Of a stretch of 64,000 nucleotides of DNA, positions 27,890-36,027 are shown piece after piece. The stretch comes from Antribacter gilvus. Lineage in GTDB: Bacteria > Actinomycetota > Actinomycetes > Actinomycetales > Cellulomonadaceae. Position 1 is the stretch's first letter; each line of letters starts with the position of its first letter. The position numbers and the translations under genes are program-made. Below the pieces are notes generated by a model that did not search any database, was not told the origin of the DNA, and saw nothing but the letters and a program-made list of their open reading frames with translations. Location of the stretch: contig NZ_QXTH01000004.1 in assembly GCF_003946865.1 (NCBI RefSeq), positions 186,001 through 250,000 on the forward strand, written 5' to 3'.

Positions 27890-28177
27890 TTACGCGGGCT
27901 TTGTCGCCTTGCCGTCGAGCCAGAGGGTGTCCGACTCGTCGCGGTGCGCGCCCTCCACCCCCACATGCTTGGTGCTGATCTTGGGGCCGTTCTTGATGAC
28001 GTGGACCATCGCCATGCCGTACCCGCGGCCGAGGTCGTAGTCCTCCTTCAGCCACTCGAGGATCGGGGCCGCCTTGGCGTCGGCACCGAACCCGCGCTCG
28101 TGCGCCAGGTCGACGAGCTGACGGGGCGTCCGCCCGGTCTTGGTCTCCACCGCGTCGAGATAGGCCTGGAACGACAT
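27890..28177 (-). CDS. DUF4287-domain protein
   Basis: A soluble 95-residue protein. The first 65 residues (FQAYLDAVETKTGRTPRQLV...ILEWLKEDYDLGRGYGMAMVHVI) fit DUF4287, a small helical domain found in many actinobacteria, often beside DUF5655. A GAGAGG precedes the ATG at 28177. No function is known. It diverges from the methyltransferase gene. Confidence 0.82.
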   Translation of the reverse strand: MSFQAYLDAVETKTGRTPRQLVDLAHERGFGADAKAAPILEWLKEDYDLGRGYGMAMVHVIKNGPKISTKHVGVEGAHRDESDTLWLDGKATKPA

Positions 28178-28303
28178 GGTGTGGTCCTCTCGTTCGTCGT
28201 CGGCGGCACCTGGTCCGGCCCCGTCCTTCACAACGTAGACGCGCCCACTGACACAAACTCATCGGTGGCCCGACCGGGGACCCACCAAGGCCCTCCGGAA
28301 TTC

Positions 28304-29299
28304 ATGCTCGGAGAGCCCCGCCTGGAAGAAATTTCCACTAGCATTTCTCAGATGGTGATGGGAGATATCGATACGGCGACCGAGGCGCGGTTGCTGTTCG
28401 GCGACGGCCCTGGGTATTTCGATTTCTCCACCACGCAGCGCCTCCAAGGGCGCTTCCTGGTCGGGGCGCTTCCGAACGACCTCGCAGGTCGGGTGCTCGA
28501 CGTGGGGTGCGGGTCGGGCAACGTCACCCTCGAGCTTCTGCACCACTGCGCCCGTGCGAACGTGCTCGGGATCGACGTCTCTCCCTCCATGATCGAGCGC
28601 GCGGAGAGGCTCCTTGGCCGGGATCCGGCGATCGCGCTCCGGGCCTCCTTGCAGTCGGTGGACTTTCTCCGCTTTGCGTCAGGCATTGACACAGGAAATC
28701 CTGACCGGCGCAATTTTGATGCGATCTTTTCCACGAGCGCCTTGCATTGGCTCGGAGCTCCACGACAGACCTATGCGGCCCTCCACCGGGTTCTCCGACC
28801 GGGTGGGCTGCTGGCCGTGCACCAGGGCGCGACAGGGTGCTACGCCGAGCTCCACGAGATCGCCCAGAAGGCGCACGTCGAGGCGGGCCTCGGCGACGCG
28901 CCCCTGCGCTACCCGCCGGGCTACCTGAGCGCGGAAGAGCTCGTCGCCATCCTGGACGACGCCGGGTTCGTCGCAGCCCAGGTCCACGAGCTCGACTACA
29001 CGCTCACCGGGCGCGGGCAGCTGGACGCGCTCGCCCACGACTTCGCCCACGCGGGCCTGCTCCCGTACCTCCCCGAGACCGAGCGGTCACGCACCGCGTT
29101 CCGGGAGCGGTTCTTCGACGCAGCCGATGCCCTCACCTCGGTCCGGGTGCGGCGCCTGTACGCCGTCGCGGAGCGTGGGAGCAGCGGGTCCGACGACGGA
29201 CCGGCCCGCCCGGGCGTCCGGGCCGACCAGGTGGGCCGCGCCCTCGCGGAGCAGCTCGACGGGGCTCACGCCGAGCTCACCGCGCCGGCCGGGCGCTGA
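28304..29299 (+). CDS. Class I SAM-dependent methyltransferase
   Basis: A 331-residue protein with a Rossmann-type methyltransferase core: SAM motif I VLDVGCGSGNVTLELL at about residues 64-79, the acidic GIDVSPSMIERAE motif, a FDAIFSTSALHWL motif IV region and VLRPGGLLAV. The layout resembles trans-aconitate or malonyl-ACP methyltransferases; the acceptor is unknown. The first 50 codons are less GC-rich than the rest. The start could be the ATG at 28304 or one at 28352 (both with weak ribosome binding sites). The 3' end overlaps the convergent GNAT gene by 23 bp. Confidence 0.82.
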   Translation: MLGEPRLEEISTSISQMVMGDIDTATEARLLFGDGPGYFDFSTTQRLQGRFLVGALPNDLAGRVLDVGCGSGNVTLELLHHCARANVLGIDVSPSMIERAERLLGRDPAIALRASLQSVDFLRFASGIDTGNPDRRNFDAIFSTSALHWLGAPRQTYAALHRVLRPGGLLAVHQGATGCYAELHEIAQKAHVEAGLGDAPLRYPPGYLSAEELVAILDDAGFVAAQVHELDYTLTGRGQLDALAHDFAHAGLLPYLPETERSRTAFRERFFDAADALTSVRVRRLYAVAERGSSGSDDGPARPGVRADQVGRALAEQLDGAHAELTAPAGR

Positions 29300-30014
29300 C
29301 CGGCGGCCCGCCCGACGGCACCCCGCCGAGCGACGGCACCTCACCGACCGTCGGCCCACTCGAACCGCCGCCGGCCGTCCGCGCCAGGTACACGGAACCT
29401 TGCCGGCCCACGATCCCGTCGTGCCGCCGCCCCAGCTCCTCGAACCCGAGCTGGTCGAGCACCGCGAGGTGGGCATCGTTGCCGACCCAGGTGCGCAGCA
29501 CGACGGTCCGGGCAAGCTGCCGCTCGTCCTGGAGCTCGAACAGTCGCTGGTACAGGCCGGTGGCCTGCCCGCGACGGCGGTAATGCTCCACGACGGCGAC
29601 GGTGTTGACGTAGACGCACGGGTGGTCGACCGTCCTCAGGTGGGGCAGGTCGACGACCTCGCCGAACACGCAGCGGTCGCGGAACGTCAGGAACCCGACC
29701 GGTTCGCCGTCGGCGAGGGCGATCAGGTTGTGCTGCTCGAACATCCCCACCAGGTAGGGGCACGCCGCACCTGAGGTGACCGCTTCGTCGTCGGGCGGAG
29801 CAGGGGCGCTCAGGCTGAGGAGGTCGGCACGACGGCGGAGCGACGGGATGAAGTCGTCCGCGACCCGGTCGAACACCTTGGCGAAGAGATCTCGGAACGG
29901 AACCACGCCCTCGGGCGGGACGTGAACGATGCCGCTCTCGGGCGGCGCCCCGGCGGCCTCGCCGGGCCGGGCCGCGCCAACCTGCCAACTTTGCTCTTTC
30001 CATACCGAACTCAT
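29277..30014 (-). CDS. GNAT-family N-acetyltransferase
   Basis: A 245-residue acetyltransferase. The GNAT core at about residues 115-205 contains VYVNTVAVVEHYRRRGQATGLYQRL, in which RRRGQATG is the acetyl-CoA pyrophosphate loop, and a LDQLGFEELGRR beta-6/7 segment. A Pro/Gly tail of about 25 residues follows. The ATG at 30014 is preferred (GGGAGA 9 nt upstream); an earlier ATG at 30035 overlaps the divergent gene start. The substrate is unknown. Confidence 0.82.
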   Translation of the reverse strand: MSSVWKEQSWQVGAARPGEAAGAPPESGIVHVPPEGVVPFRDLFAKVFDRVADDFIPSLRRRADLLSLSAPAPPDDEAVTSGAACPYLVGMFEQHNLIALADGEPVGFLTFRDRCVFGEVVDLPHLRTVDHPCVYVNTVAVVEHYRRRGQATGLYQRLFELQDERQLARTVVLRTWVGNDAHLAVLDQLGFEELGRRHDGIVGRQGSVYLARTAGGGSSGPTVGEVPSLGGVPSGGPPVSARPAR

Positions 30015-30033
30015 AGCCAATAGTCTCCCGGTC

Positions 30034-31380
30034 ATGCGTCCCCGCTATCCGAGGCTCGTCAGAAGGCTCTTCCGGAGGCGTGCGCCCGCCGGTCCCACGG
30101 CGGAGATCTACATCCCTATCAAGTACGACCTCGGCGGCCGCATCACGGACGTCGCGGCGGCCGAGCGAGCCGTCAGGGCCCTCTGCGGCGAGGTACATCC
30201 CAGCGGATCGCTGACGCGAAGCTGGAACCTGTCGTTCTTCGGCCGCTACAAACCGTCGTTCAGCGCGCCGCTCGGCTCGGGCAAGGTCACCCTCGGGGGC
30301 AGCGCGTGGCAGTACGAACGCACGCTCGTCGTCCATCCGGCGCTCGGCGTCGCCTCGGTAAACTACCTGCTCACCACGCACGACGCCGGAGTGCGGCTCC
30401 GCGGCTTCTACGACGACTTCATCACGTGGAAGAACGGCGACTACGCCCCGTACGTGCGGCAGACCGGGAACGAGTCGGCAGCATTGCGAGAGCAGTTCCA
30501 GCGGCACCCGGTGCAGGAGCAGAACCTGCACGGCGACGAGATCGTCCGGTTGCGGCGCTCCCTGGTCGACGACCGTGCGATCGACCCCCGGCCCACCACC
30601 TACGTGTTCCAGGACTTCAGGATCTGCTTCCTCGACCGGCACGGGACCATGAGCCGGTCGATGATCAACAGCCTGCTGCAGCATCGTCGCGAGACACCAG
30701 CGCAGCACCCGCTCGGCGGGGTGCTGCCCGTCGACGGCGGCCGCATCGAGAGCACGGGGTGGTCCACGGTGCTCGTGGGCGGCCCCGGCTTCACGTCACG
30801 CACCGTCGACGACGTGTTCCTGCTGATGAGCGTGGTGCACGCGCACTGGTTCGTCTGCAAGCTGTGGGTCAACATCTTCGACGACCACATCGTGCAGTCA
30901 CAGTTTCGCTCGCAGCGGAGCATCCAGAAGCTCCGGGCGGCGCAGCTGGCTCTCGCGACGGACATGACGATCGTCGGCGATCTCGAGCAGATGCTCAAGG
31001 ATCCCGGGATGCTGCGGATCGCCCAGTACTTCGCAGAATCGTTCCGGCTGCCCGCCCAGGCGCAGGCCGCCGAGCAACGTCGTCGGGTGCTCGAGGAGCA
31101 CTCGCGCGAGCTCGTCGAGTTCCGCTCGTCGAACCTGCTGCCGATGCTGTTCGCGATCTCCGCCGCGATGGGGCTCGGCTCCATCGTGCCGGCGCTGGAG
31201 GACGTCGGGTGGCCGCCGTGGATCACGTTCTGGACCTTCGTCGCCCCGGCGGTGCTCATGAGCGTCTTCGCGCTCAACCGGGCGTCGCTGTCCGAGCGGA
31301 TGCAGCTGACCCGTTCCGTCGCGAAGGAACGGCGTGCGCGGATCGTGGCACGGAGGCCACGGATCCGGCTCCGGCGGTAG
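30034..31380 (+). CDS. Unknown protein with C-terminal two-helix membrane domain
   Basis: A 448-residue protein not assigned to a family. It starts with a very basic segment (RRLFRRRAP), followed by a large soluble domain and a Gln/Arg/Glu-rich helical stretch (about residues 310-360) that looks coiled-coil. Two hydrophobic helices (about 366-386 and 397-413) and a basic C-terminal tail complete it. The order soluble domain, long helix, two C-terminal helices recalls CorA-type channels, but the GMN signature is absent (the second helix ends VLMSVFALNR). The divergent start overlaps the GNAT leader. Confidence 0.7.
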   Translation: MRPRYPRLVRRLFRRRAPAGPTAEIYIPIKYDLGGRITDVAAAERAVRALCGEVHPSGSLTRSWNLSFFGRYKPSFSAPLGSGKVTLGGSAWQYERTLVVHPALGVASVNYLLTTHDAGVRLRGFYDDFITWKNGDYAPYVRQTGNESAALREQFQRHPVQEQNLHGDEIVRLRRSLVDDRAIDPRPTTYVFQDFRICFLDRHGTMSRSMINSLLQHRRETPAQHPLGGVLPVDGGRIESTGWSTVLVGGPGFTSRTVDDVFLLMSVVHAHWFVCKLWVNIFDDHIVQSQFRSQRSIQKLRAAQLALATDMTIVGDLEQMLKDPGMLRIAQYFAESFRLPAQAQAAEQRRRVLEEHSRELVEFRSSNLLPMLFAISAAMGLGSIVPALEDVGWPPWITFWTFVAPAVLMSVFALNRASLSERMQLTRSVAKERRARIVARRPRIRLRR

Positions 31381-31424
31381 GCGGCGCGTTGCCGCTGCGG
31401 CGGATCGCCCGCGGTGGGACGCTT

Positions 31425-32192
31425 GTGCCCGTGCCTCTGCCAGTTGGCGTGCTCGGCGGGACCGGCCCGCTCGCGACCGCGCACTTCCTCCGCCGCGTCG
31501 TCGAGCTGACCGACGCCGCCCAGGAGCAGGACCATGTACGACTCATCGTCATGCAGGACCCGGCGATCCCCGACCGTACGTCGTTCCTGACCCACCGGTC
31601 CGACGCAGACCCCGGAGTTCCGCTCGTCGACAACGCCCGCACGCTCGAGCGGTGCGGCGTGTCGTTCCTGGTCATGCCGTGCAACACGGCCCACCACTTC
31701 GCGGACCGGATCGCAGCCGCCGTGGAGCCCCCGCTGGTCTCGATCGTGGACGCCACCGTCGAGGCCGTGCTGCGCCGTCGACCGGGCGCCCAGGCCGTGG
31801 GGGTGCTCTCGACCGACGGGTCGAGCACCGTCGGGCTCTATCCCGACGCTTTCCGAGCCCGCGGGATCAAGGCGCTGGAGCCTGACCCCTCCGACCAGGC
31901 GCTCGTCATGGAGCAGATCTACGGCCGGGTAAAAGCCGGCCGCCCTGCCGACCCGGGGGCGGTGCGCGACGTCGTCGACCGCCTGCTCGGACGCGGCGCC
32001 GACCTGGTGGTGGTCGCGTGCACGGAGCTGTCGGTCATCGCGTCCCAGCACGGGCTGCTCGACGACCCGGTACTCGTCGACTCCCTCGACGCCCTCGCTC
32101 GGGCGACGATCCTGCGCGCCGGCCGAGTGGCGCACCCCGACACGCCGAGCGCCGCGCCGATGGGTTCTGCCAGAGCCTCGTCACTCCCCTGA
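31425..32192 (+). CDS. Aspartate/glutamate racemase family protein
   Basis: A 255-residue protein of the cofactor-independent aspartate/glutamate racemase superfamily. VGVLGGTGPLAT at the N-terminus, the first catalytic Cys motif VMPCNTAHHF (about residues 83-92) and the second, VVACTELSVI (about 191-200), are all intact, so racemase activity on an acidic amino acid is likely. Two GTG codons (31425, 31431) are possible starts; the first fits the GGTGGGA ribosome binding site better. The protein could supply D-aspartate or D-glutamate for cell wall or metabolism. Confidence 0.88.
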   Translation: MPVPLPVGVLGGTGPLATAHFLRRVVELTDAAQEQDHVRLIVMQDPAIPDRTSFLTHRSDADPGVPLVDNARTLERCGVSFLVMPCNTAHHFADRIAAAVEPPLVSIVDATVEAVLRRRPGAQAVGVLSTDGSSTVGLYPDAFRARGIKALEPDPSDQALVMEQIYGRVKAGRPADPGAVRDVVDRLLGRGADLVVVACTELSVIASQHGLLDDPVLVDSLDALARATILRAGRVAHPDTPSAAPMGSARASSLP

Positions 32193-32266
32193 CCTGGCCC
32201 TTCACCCTTGTCGGCGGGCAGCGCCGGACGCTAGGTTGCAATGCTCGACGGCGTCGGAGGGGGCTC

Positions 32267-32782
32267 ATGACCACGTACAAGTACGGCTCCACCACCGTCG
32301 CGATCACCGGCGGCAACCTGCTGGTGGGCGCGGCCGTGTACCCGCTGCACCACATCACGGGGATCGTGCCTCGCAAGGTGGTGCCCGCGCACCGGCCGCT
32401 CGAGATGGTCCCGGGGATCGGGGCGTTCCTCTCGAGCTTCGTGGCGCTGGGGTCGCTCCTGGTGCTGGTCTACGGGTTCGACCGCGAGATCCAGCCGATG
32501 GTGGTCTACGGTCTCACCTTCCTCATCCCGTCGGGCCTCTTCCTGCTGTTCCGGATCCGGGCCATGGTGGGCGCGACCCGGCCCTGGCCTGCGTTCCAGG
32601 TGCTCGAGCTGCACACCACCGGCGGGCGCACGGCGATGCTGTGCAGCCGGGAGGGCGACAAGCTGATCACGCTCGGGGACGCGCTCCGCGACGCGATGTC
32701 GGACCGGGACGTCACCTACGAGGACGAGATCACGGTCATCACGAACGGCGTCGAGGTGCTGGCGACGGTGACGACGGTCTGA
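32267..32782 (+). CDS. DUF6232-like membrane protein
   Basis: A 171-residue protein. An N-terminal beta stretch (VAITGGNLLVGAAVYPLHHITGI) is followed by two hydrophobic helices (about residues 47-65 and 77-95). A C-terminal domain (VLELHTTGGRTAMLCSREGDKLITLGDALRDAM) completes it. The VYPLxxI segment and two central helices match the DUF6232 pattern from actinobacteria; the match is from memory and moderate. A strong CGGAGGGGG lies before the ATG. The 3' end overlaps the convergent membrane protein gene by 44 bp. Confidence 0.62.
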   Translation: MTTYKYGSTTVAITGGNLLVGAAVYPLHHITGIVPRKVVPAHRPLEMVPGIGAFLSSFVALGSLLVLVYGFDREIQPMVVYGLTFLIPSGLFLLFRIRAMVGATRPWPAFQVLELHTTGGRTAMLCSREGDKLITLGDALRDAMSDRDVTYEDEITVITNGVEVLATVTTV

Positions 32783-33638
32783 GCCGGCGCGCTGCCAGGA
32801 TCGCCAGTACCAGCGCGACCACGTACAGGAGCGTGTTCAGCACCTGCACCACCACGACGTGCAGGTGATCCGGGAAGTAGTACCCGAGCTGGGTCAGGCC
32901 GAAGATCCCCGCGGCGACGAAGTACGCCAGGAGGCCCACTGCAACCCAGCGCGTCTTCGCATTCGGCAGGCCCAGAAGCCCGGCAGCAACCACACCCAGC
33001 ACCCCGCCCGCGATCGAGTAGACGACGGCGACCAGCGGCAGGTTGTCGAGGTGGCGGGAGTACAGGTACGGCACCGTTGCGAGTGCCAGCGCGGCCGCGG
33101 CGACGAGGACCAGGGCGCCCACGCGTGCCGTCGTCGGTCCGCGAAGGCCCGCCCATCCGACGACGAGACCCGTCACGACCAGGGCAAGGACTCCTGACGA
33201 GACGAGCGTCGACTGAATGAGCACAGGGCGCGCCCCCTCCACGAGCTGGACCACGAGGATCCCGAGCTGCGCCAGCAGGTTGAGGCCGCCCAGCGCCGTG
33301 GCCGCCGTCAGCAGGCCTCGCGAACCCAACGTCACTGCGCCGGCCGCGAGCAGGATCGTGGCGGATATGCCGATGTTCGCCACCAGGTAGATCACGTTCG
33401 ACTGGGTGAACCCGAAGTCCAGGCGCGAACTCTCCTCGAAGACGGCGAGCGGCACGATGATCCAGGACGCGACCACGAGGGCGAGGATGCCGAGCAGTGC
33501 GAGACGGTGCGCCCGATCGGGGCTTCCGGGTGCGGCCGAGGTCGACGGGGTCTCGGCCGCGGACGGCGCGCAGGGGGCGGCCGGCGCGTCGTCGGCTGTG
33601 CCGAGGGCGGGCGGGTCGGCGATCGGGGCGTCGGTCAT
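32739..33638 (-). CDS. Polytopic membrane protein, paralogue 2 of 3
   Basis: A 299-residue protein with a 45-residue Ala/Pro/Ser N-terminal tail (starting MTDAPIADPPA) and about seven hydrophobic segments. It carries the family blocks DFGFTQSNVIYLVANIG, LGSRGLLTAAT and AGLLGLPNAKTRW seen in the other two copies. It lies in tandem with paralogue 3 (68 bp downstream of it). No known motif was recognised. The extra length over paralogue 1 is all in the N-terminal tail. Confidence 0.75.
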   Translation of the reverse strand: MTDAPIADPPALGTADDAPAAPCAPSAAETPSTSAAPGSPDRAHRLALLGILALVVASWIIVPLAVFEESSRLDFGFTQSNVIYLVANIGISATILLAAGAVTLGSRGLLTAATALGGLNLLAQLGILVVQLVEGARPVLIQSTLVSSGVLALVVTGLVVGWAGLRGPTTARVGALVLVAAAALALATVPYLYSRHLDNLPLVAVVYSIAGGVLGVVAAGLLGLPNAKTRWVAVGLLAYFVAAGIFGLTQLGYYFPDHLHVVVVQVLNTLLYVVALVLAILAARRLRPSSPSPAPRRRS

Positions 33639-33705
33639 GGGGCAACCCTGGCGTGGCGGAGCGGGCTTGTCACCCCTGCGCGGACCGGCTCACCCGGCGG
33701 GCGGG

Positions 33706-34533
33706 TCAGCCGGTCGGCCGGCTGACCTGGCGGGCCGTGACGACTGCCAGCACCGCAGCGGCGATCCCGAGAACGATTGCCGATCCGGACGCGATCTCGT
33801 ACGCCAGGTAGGCACGCGCGGCATCCCTCGCGCCCCAGGGCAGCTCGGCGACCTTCGACACGACGAAGAGCGTGAGCAGGCCCGCCGCCCCATACCTCGC
33901 CGAGGCGCTCGGCACGCCGAGCAGGCCGGCCGCGGCGACGATGCCCACCGTGGCGACGACCCGGAGCAGGAGGAGCGGGCTTGGACCGACCATCACCATC
34001 TGGGTCAGCTGCAGGAGCACGGCCGCCCCGACGATCAGCACGACGGCGGTGGTGCGCTGCGACGTCGGCCCCTGACCCATGGCGGACCGTCCGACGCCGA
34101 GCCCGGCAAAGACCAACCCGAGGCAGATCAGATCGGCGACCGTCCCCAGGGTGAGGACGAGGGTGGCGCCGAGGACCACCTGGACCACAAGGATCCCCAC
34201 CTGGACGAGCGCCTGAAAGCCCGTCACCATCCAGGCGGAGGTCAGGAGGCGGCGCGAGCCCCGCGTCGCGGCACTTGCGGCCAGGACGAGGACCGCGACC
34301 ATCGCCGAGTTCGCCATCAGGAAGATGGCGTTCGCCTCCGTGAAACCAAAGCTGACGACCTCGCGGTAGTGGACGAGGGCCATCGGCACGATCGCCCAGA
34401 CAGCGAGCACGGTGGCCAGGATGCCGACGAGCGCCGGGCGGTGGCCTGCCTGCACGACGGGTTCTGCGGGGTGCTCTGCGACGGCATCCGCGCTGGTGAC
34501 GGCGGACGGATCGGCGAGCGGGGCGTCGGTCAT
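33706..34533 (-). CDS. Polytopic membrane protein, paralogue 3 of 3
   Basis: A 275-residue member of the same family (MTDAPLADPSAV start, then SFGFTEANAIFLMANSA, RGSRRLLTSAW, AGLLGVPSASARY) with about seven hydrophobic segments. It is transcribed first of the tandem pair. All three copies open with MTDAP and keep the Phe-Gly-Phe-Thr block, so that part is probably functional. No homologue of known function is recognised. Confidence 0.75.
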   Translation of the reverse strand: MTDAPLADPSAVTSADAVAEHPAEPVVQAGHRPALVGILATVLAVWAIVPMALVHYREVVSFGFTEANAIFLMANSAMVAVLVLAASAATRGSRRLLTSAWMVTGFQALVQVGILVVQVVLGATLVLTLGTVADLICLGLVFAGLGVGRSAMGQGPTSQRTTAVVLIVGAAVLLQLTQMVMVGPSPLLLLRVVATVGIVAAAGLLGVPSASARYGAAGLLTLFVVSKVAELPWGARDAARAYLAYEIASGSAIVLGIAAAVLAVVTARQVSRPTG

Positions 34534-34588
34534 GGGAACACCCTGGCCTGGGTGGCGGGCCGTGTCGAGGGCCTGGCACCTTGGGTGC

Positions 34589-34800
34589 ATGGCTGATCTG
34601 GACGGTCCCGAGACCGAGTTCCCGCGCACCATCGGCAGGGTCGCGACGCGCGAGCTCGCCGGCAACGGCACACCCGGTTCGAGCACCTGACGCGGGCCAC
34701 GCCCGAGGCGCTGCTGGCGATCCACGGCGTCGGCCCCAAGACTGTGCGGATCCTCGGAGAGGAGCTGGAGGCTCGGGGCTTGGCCTGGGCTGAGGAGTAG
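34589..34800 (+). pseudogene. Frameshifted helix-hairpin-helix DNA-binding protein
   Basis: The ATG at 34589 opens 33 codons (MADLDGPETEFPRTIGRVAT...) and then stops. The continuation is in the +1-shifted frame from 34672: TRFEHLTRATPEALLAIHGVGPKTVRILGEEL to a TAG at 34800. LLAIHGVGPKTVRIL is a classical HhH motif. Joining the frames needs one inserted base near 34670 (GGC-AC-ACC), giving a normal small actinobacterial HhH protein of about 70 residues. A single-base deletion, or a sequencing error at this GC-rich spot, explains it. Confidence 0.75.
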
Positions 34801-34904
34801 TCGGCCCGACGGCGGAGTGGGGCTGGGCGGGTGGACCGGGTTCGGCTCGGGCGCGGGGCGGCAGGCAGTCGTCGCGGTTGCAATGGCCGTGACGTCCGCA
34901 CCGC

Positions 34905-35399
34905 GTCGCGGCAGGGACGTTCGTCGCCCCGTTCAAGCGGGAGCGGATGACGTGGATCAAACCGTCGTTCCTGTGGATGATGTACCGCTGCGGTTGGGCG
35001 ACGAAGCCTGGGCAGGAGCGCGTTCTCGCCGTGCGCATCACTCGCGAGGGGTTCGAGTCGGCGCTCCGCGAATCGTGTCTGAGCCACTTCGAGCGGGATC
35101 TGTACGCCGACGCCGCCGCATGGCGGGAGAAGTCCCGGTCCAGCCCGGTGCGGGTGCAGTGGGACCCGGAGCGGACGCCGGAGGGGCGGGCGTTGCCGTG
35201 GCGATCACTGCAGGTCGGGCTGGGTGGGTCGGCTGTCCACAGGTATGTGGACAAGTGGATCGTGGGCGTGGAGGACATCACCGAGAAGGTGCGGACGCTG
35301 CGAGGTGGGGACGTGGCGCTGTTGCCTGTGGAGCGGGCCTATCCCTTGCCGGTGGACGTGGCGGTGGCAGTGGGGGCAACGACCGAAACTTCTCGCTGA
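34905..35399 (+). pseudogene. 5'-truncated DUF4291 gene
   Basis: From about 34905 the frame reads VAAGTFVAPFKRERMTWIKPS, then WMMYRCGW, QERVLAVRITREGFE, a SLQVGLGGSAV segment and a C-terminal ERAYPLP, which together match most of DUF4291. The family's first 35-40 residues (the VYQAY region) are missing, and the frame upstream is closed by TGA at 34890. An ATG at 34947 could still start a 150-residue product with no good ribosome binding site. The truncation abuts the frameshifted HhH gene, so this is probably a decayed insertion or deletion junction. Confidence 0.7.
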
Positions 35400-35469
35400 G
35401 TGCCGCGACAACCCCCTCAGCGACCTCGAGACGCGTGATCTCGCTGTTGGACCTGATGGGTCGTGGCAT
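35355..35469 (-). pseudogene. Possible N-terminal remnant of a lost gene
   Basis: On the minus strand, an ATG at 35469 opens MPRPIRSNSEITRLEVAEGV, continuing with VAALSEKFRSLPPL. This is plausible, well-balanced protein sequence that then dissolves into a Pro/Arg-rich frame opposite the DUF4291 3' end. It diverges from vsr, where restriction-associated ATPases or methylases often lie. I do not recognise the family. It may be what remains after a deletion joined it to the DUF4291 fragment. Confidence 0.35.
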
Positions 35470-35543
35470 GTCGACGGCTAGGTATTCGGCTGGATCGCCA
35501 CTACCGTCAGTTGCACAGCGGATAACGAGTGGAGGGCACGGTG

Positions 35544-35978
35544 GTGAGCGACGACGACGTCGTGACCGATGTCGCCACTTCACAGCGCATGTCCCGCCAA
35601 GCCCGGCGCGACACCGCCTGCGAGATCGCCCTGCGCCGCGAACTCCATCGACGTGGCCTGCGGTTCCGTGTGGATGCCGCTCTGCCCGGAATGCCTCGTC
35701 GTCGGGCGGACCTGACCTTCGCCGGGGCGAAGGTCGTGGTGTTCGTGGACGGGTGCTTCTGGCACTGCTGCCCCATCCATGGGACTGCTCCAGCCGCCAA
35801 CTCAGCCTGGTGGCGGGAGAAGCTCGAACGCAATGTCGCACGTGATGCCGAGACGAACGCCCACATGATCGAGCTGGGCTGGACCGTCCTGCGGTTCTGG
35901 GAGCACGAGGACCCGATCGAGGCAGCTGACGTCGTCGAGATCATCGTGCGGGGAACGCCGGACGATGCGAGCGCGTGA
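35544..35978 (+). CDS. vsr: Very short patch repair endonuclease
   Basis: A 144-residue Vsr-type mismatch endonuclease, which nicks next to T:G mismatches left by deamination of 5-methylcytosine. Expected features are present: ATSQRMSRQARRDTACEIALRREL at the N-terminus, the catalytic Asp56 in RRADLTF, and the zinc-site region FVDGCFWHCCPIHG (Cys71, His74, Cys75, His79). Near the end is the VLRFWEHE segment. The GTG at 35544 is preferred because GGAGGG lies 7 nt upstream. Vsr normally accompanies a cytosine-5 methyltransferase; none is present in the window, so it is an orphan or a relic of a lost module. Confidence 0.93.
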   Translation: MSDDDVVTDVATSQRMSRQARRDTACEIALRRELHRRGLRFRVDAALPGMPRRRADLTFAGAKVVVFVDGCFWHCCPIHGTAPAANSAWWREKLERNVARDAETNAHMIELGWTVLRFWEHEDPIEAADVVEIIVRGTPDDASA

Positions 35979-36027
35979 ACGGCAATCCAGCCGGATTTAT
36001 CACTAGACGTCCCGGTGTCCGCCCGTC

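Noticed and set aside
34800-34946. Search for the missing DUF4291 N-terminus in other frames upstream
   Set aside because: None of the three plus-strand frames shows the family's VYQAY region, so a simple frameshift does not explain the truncation.
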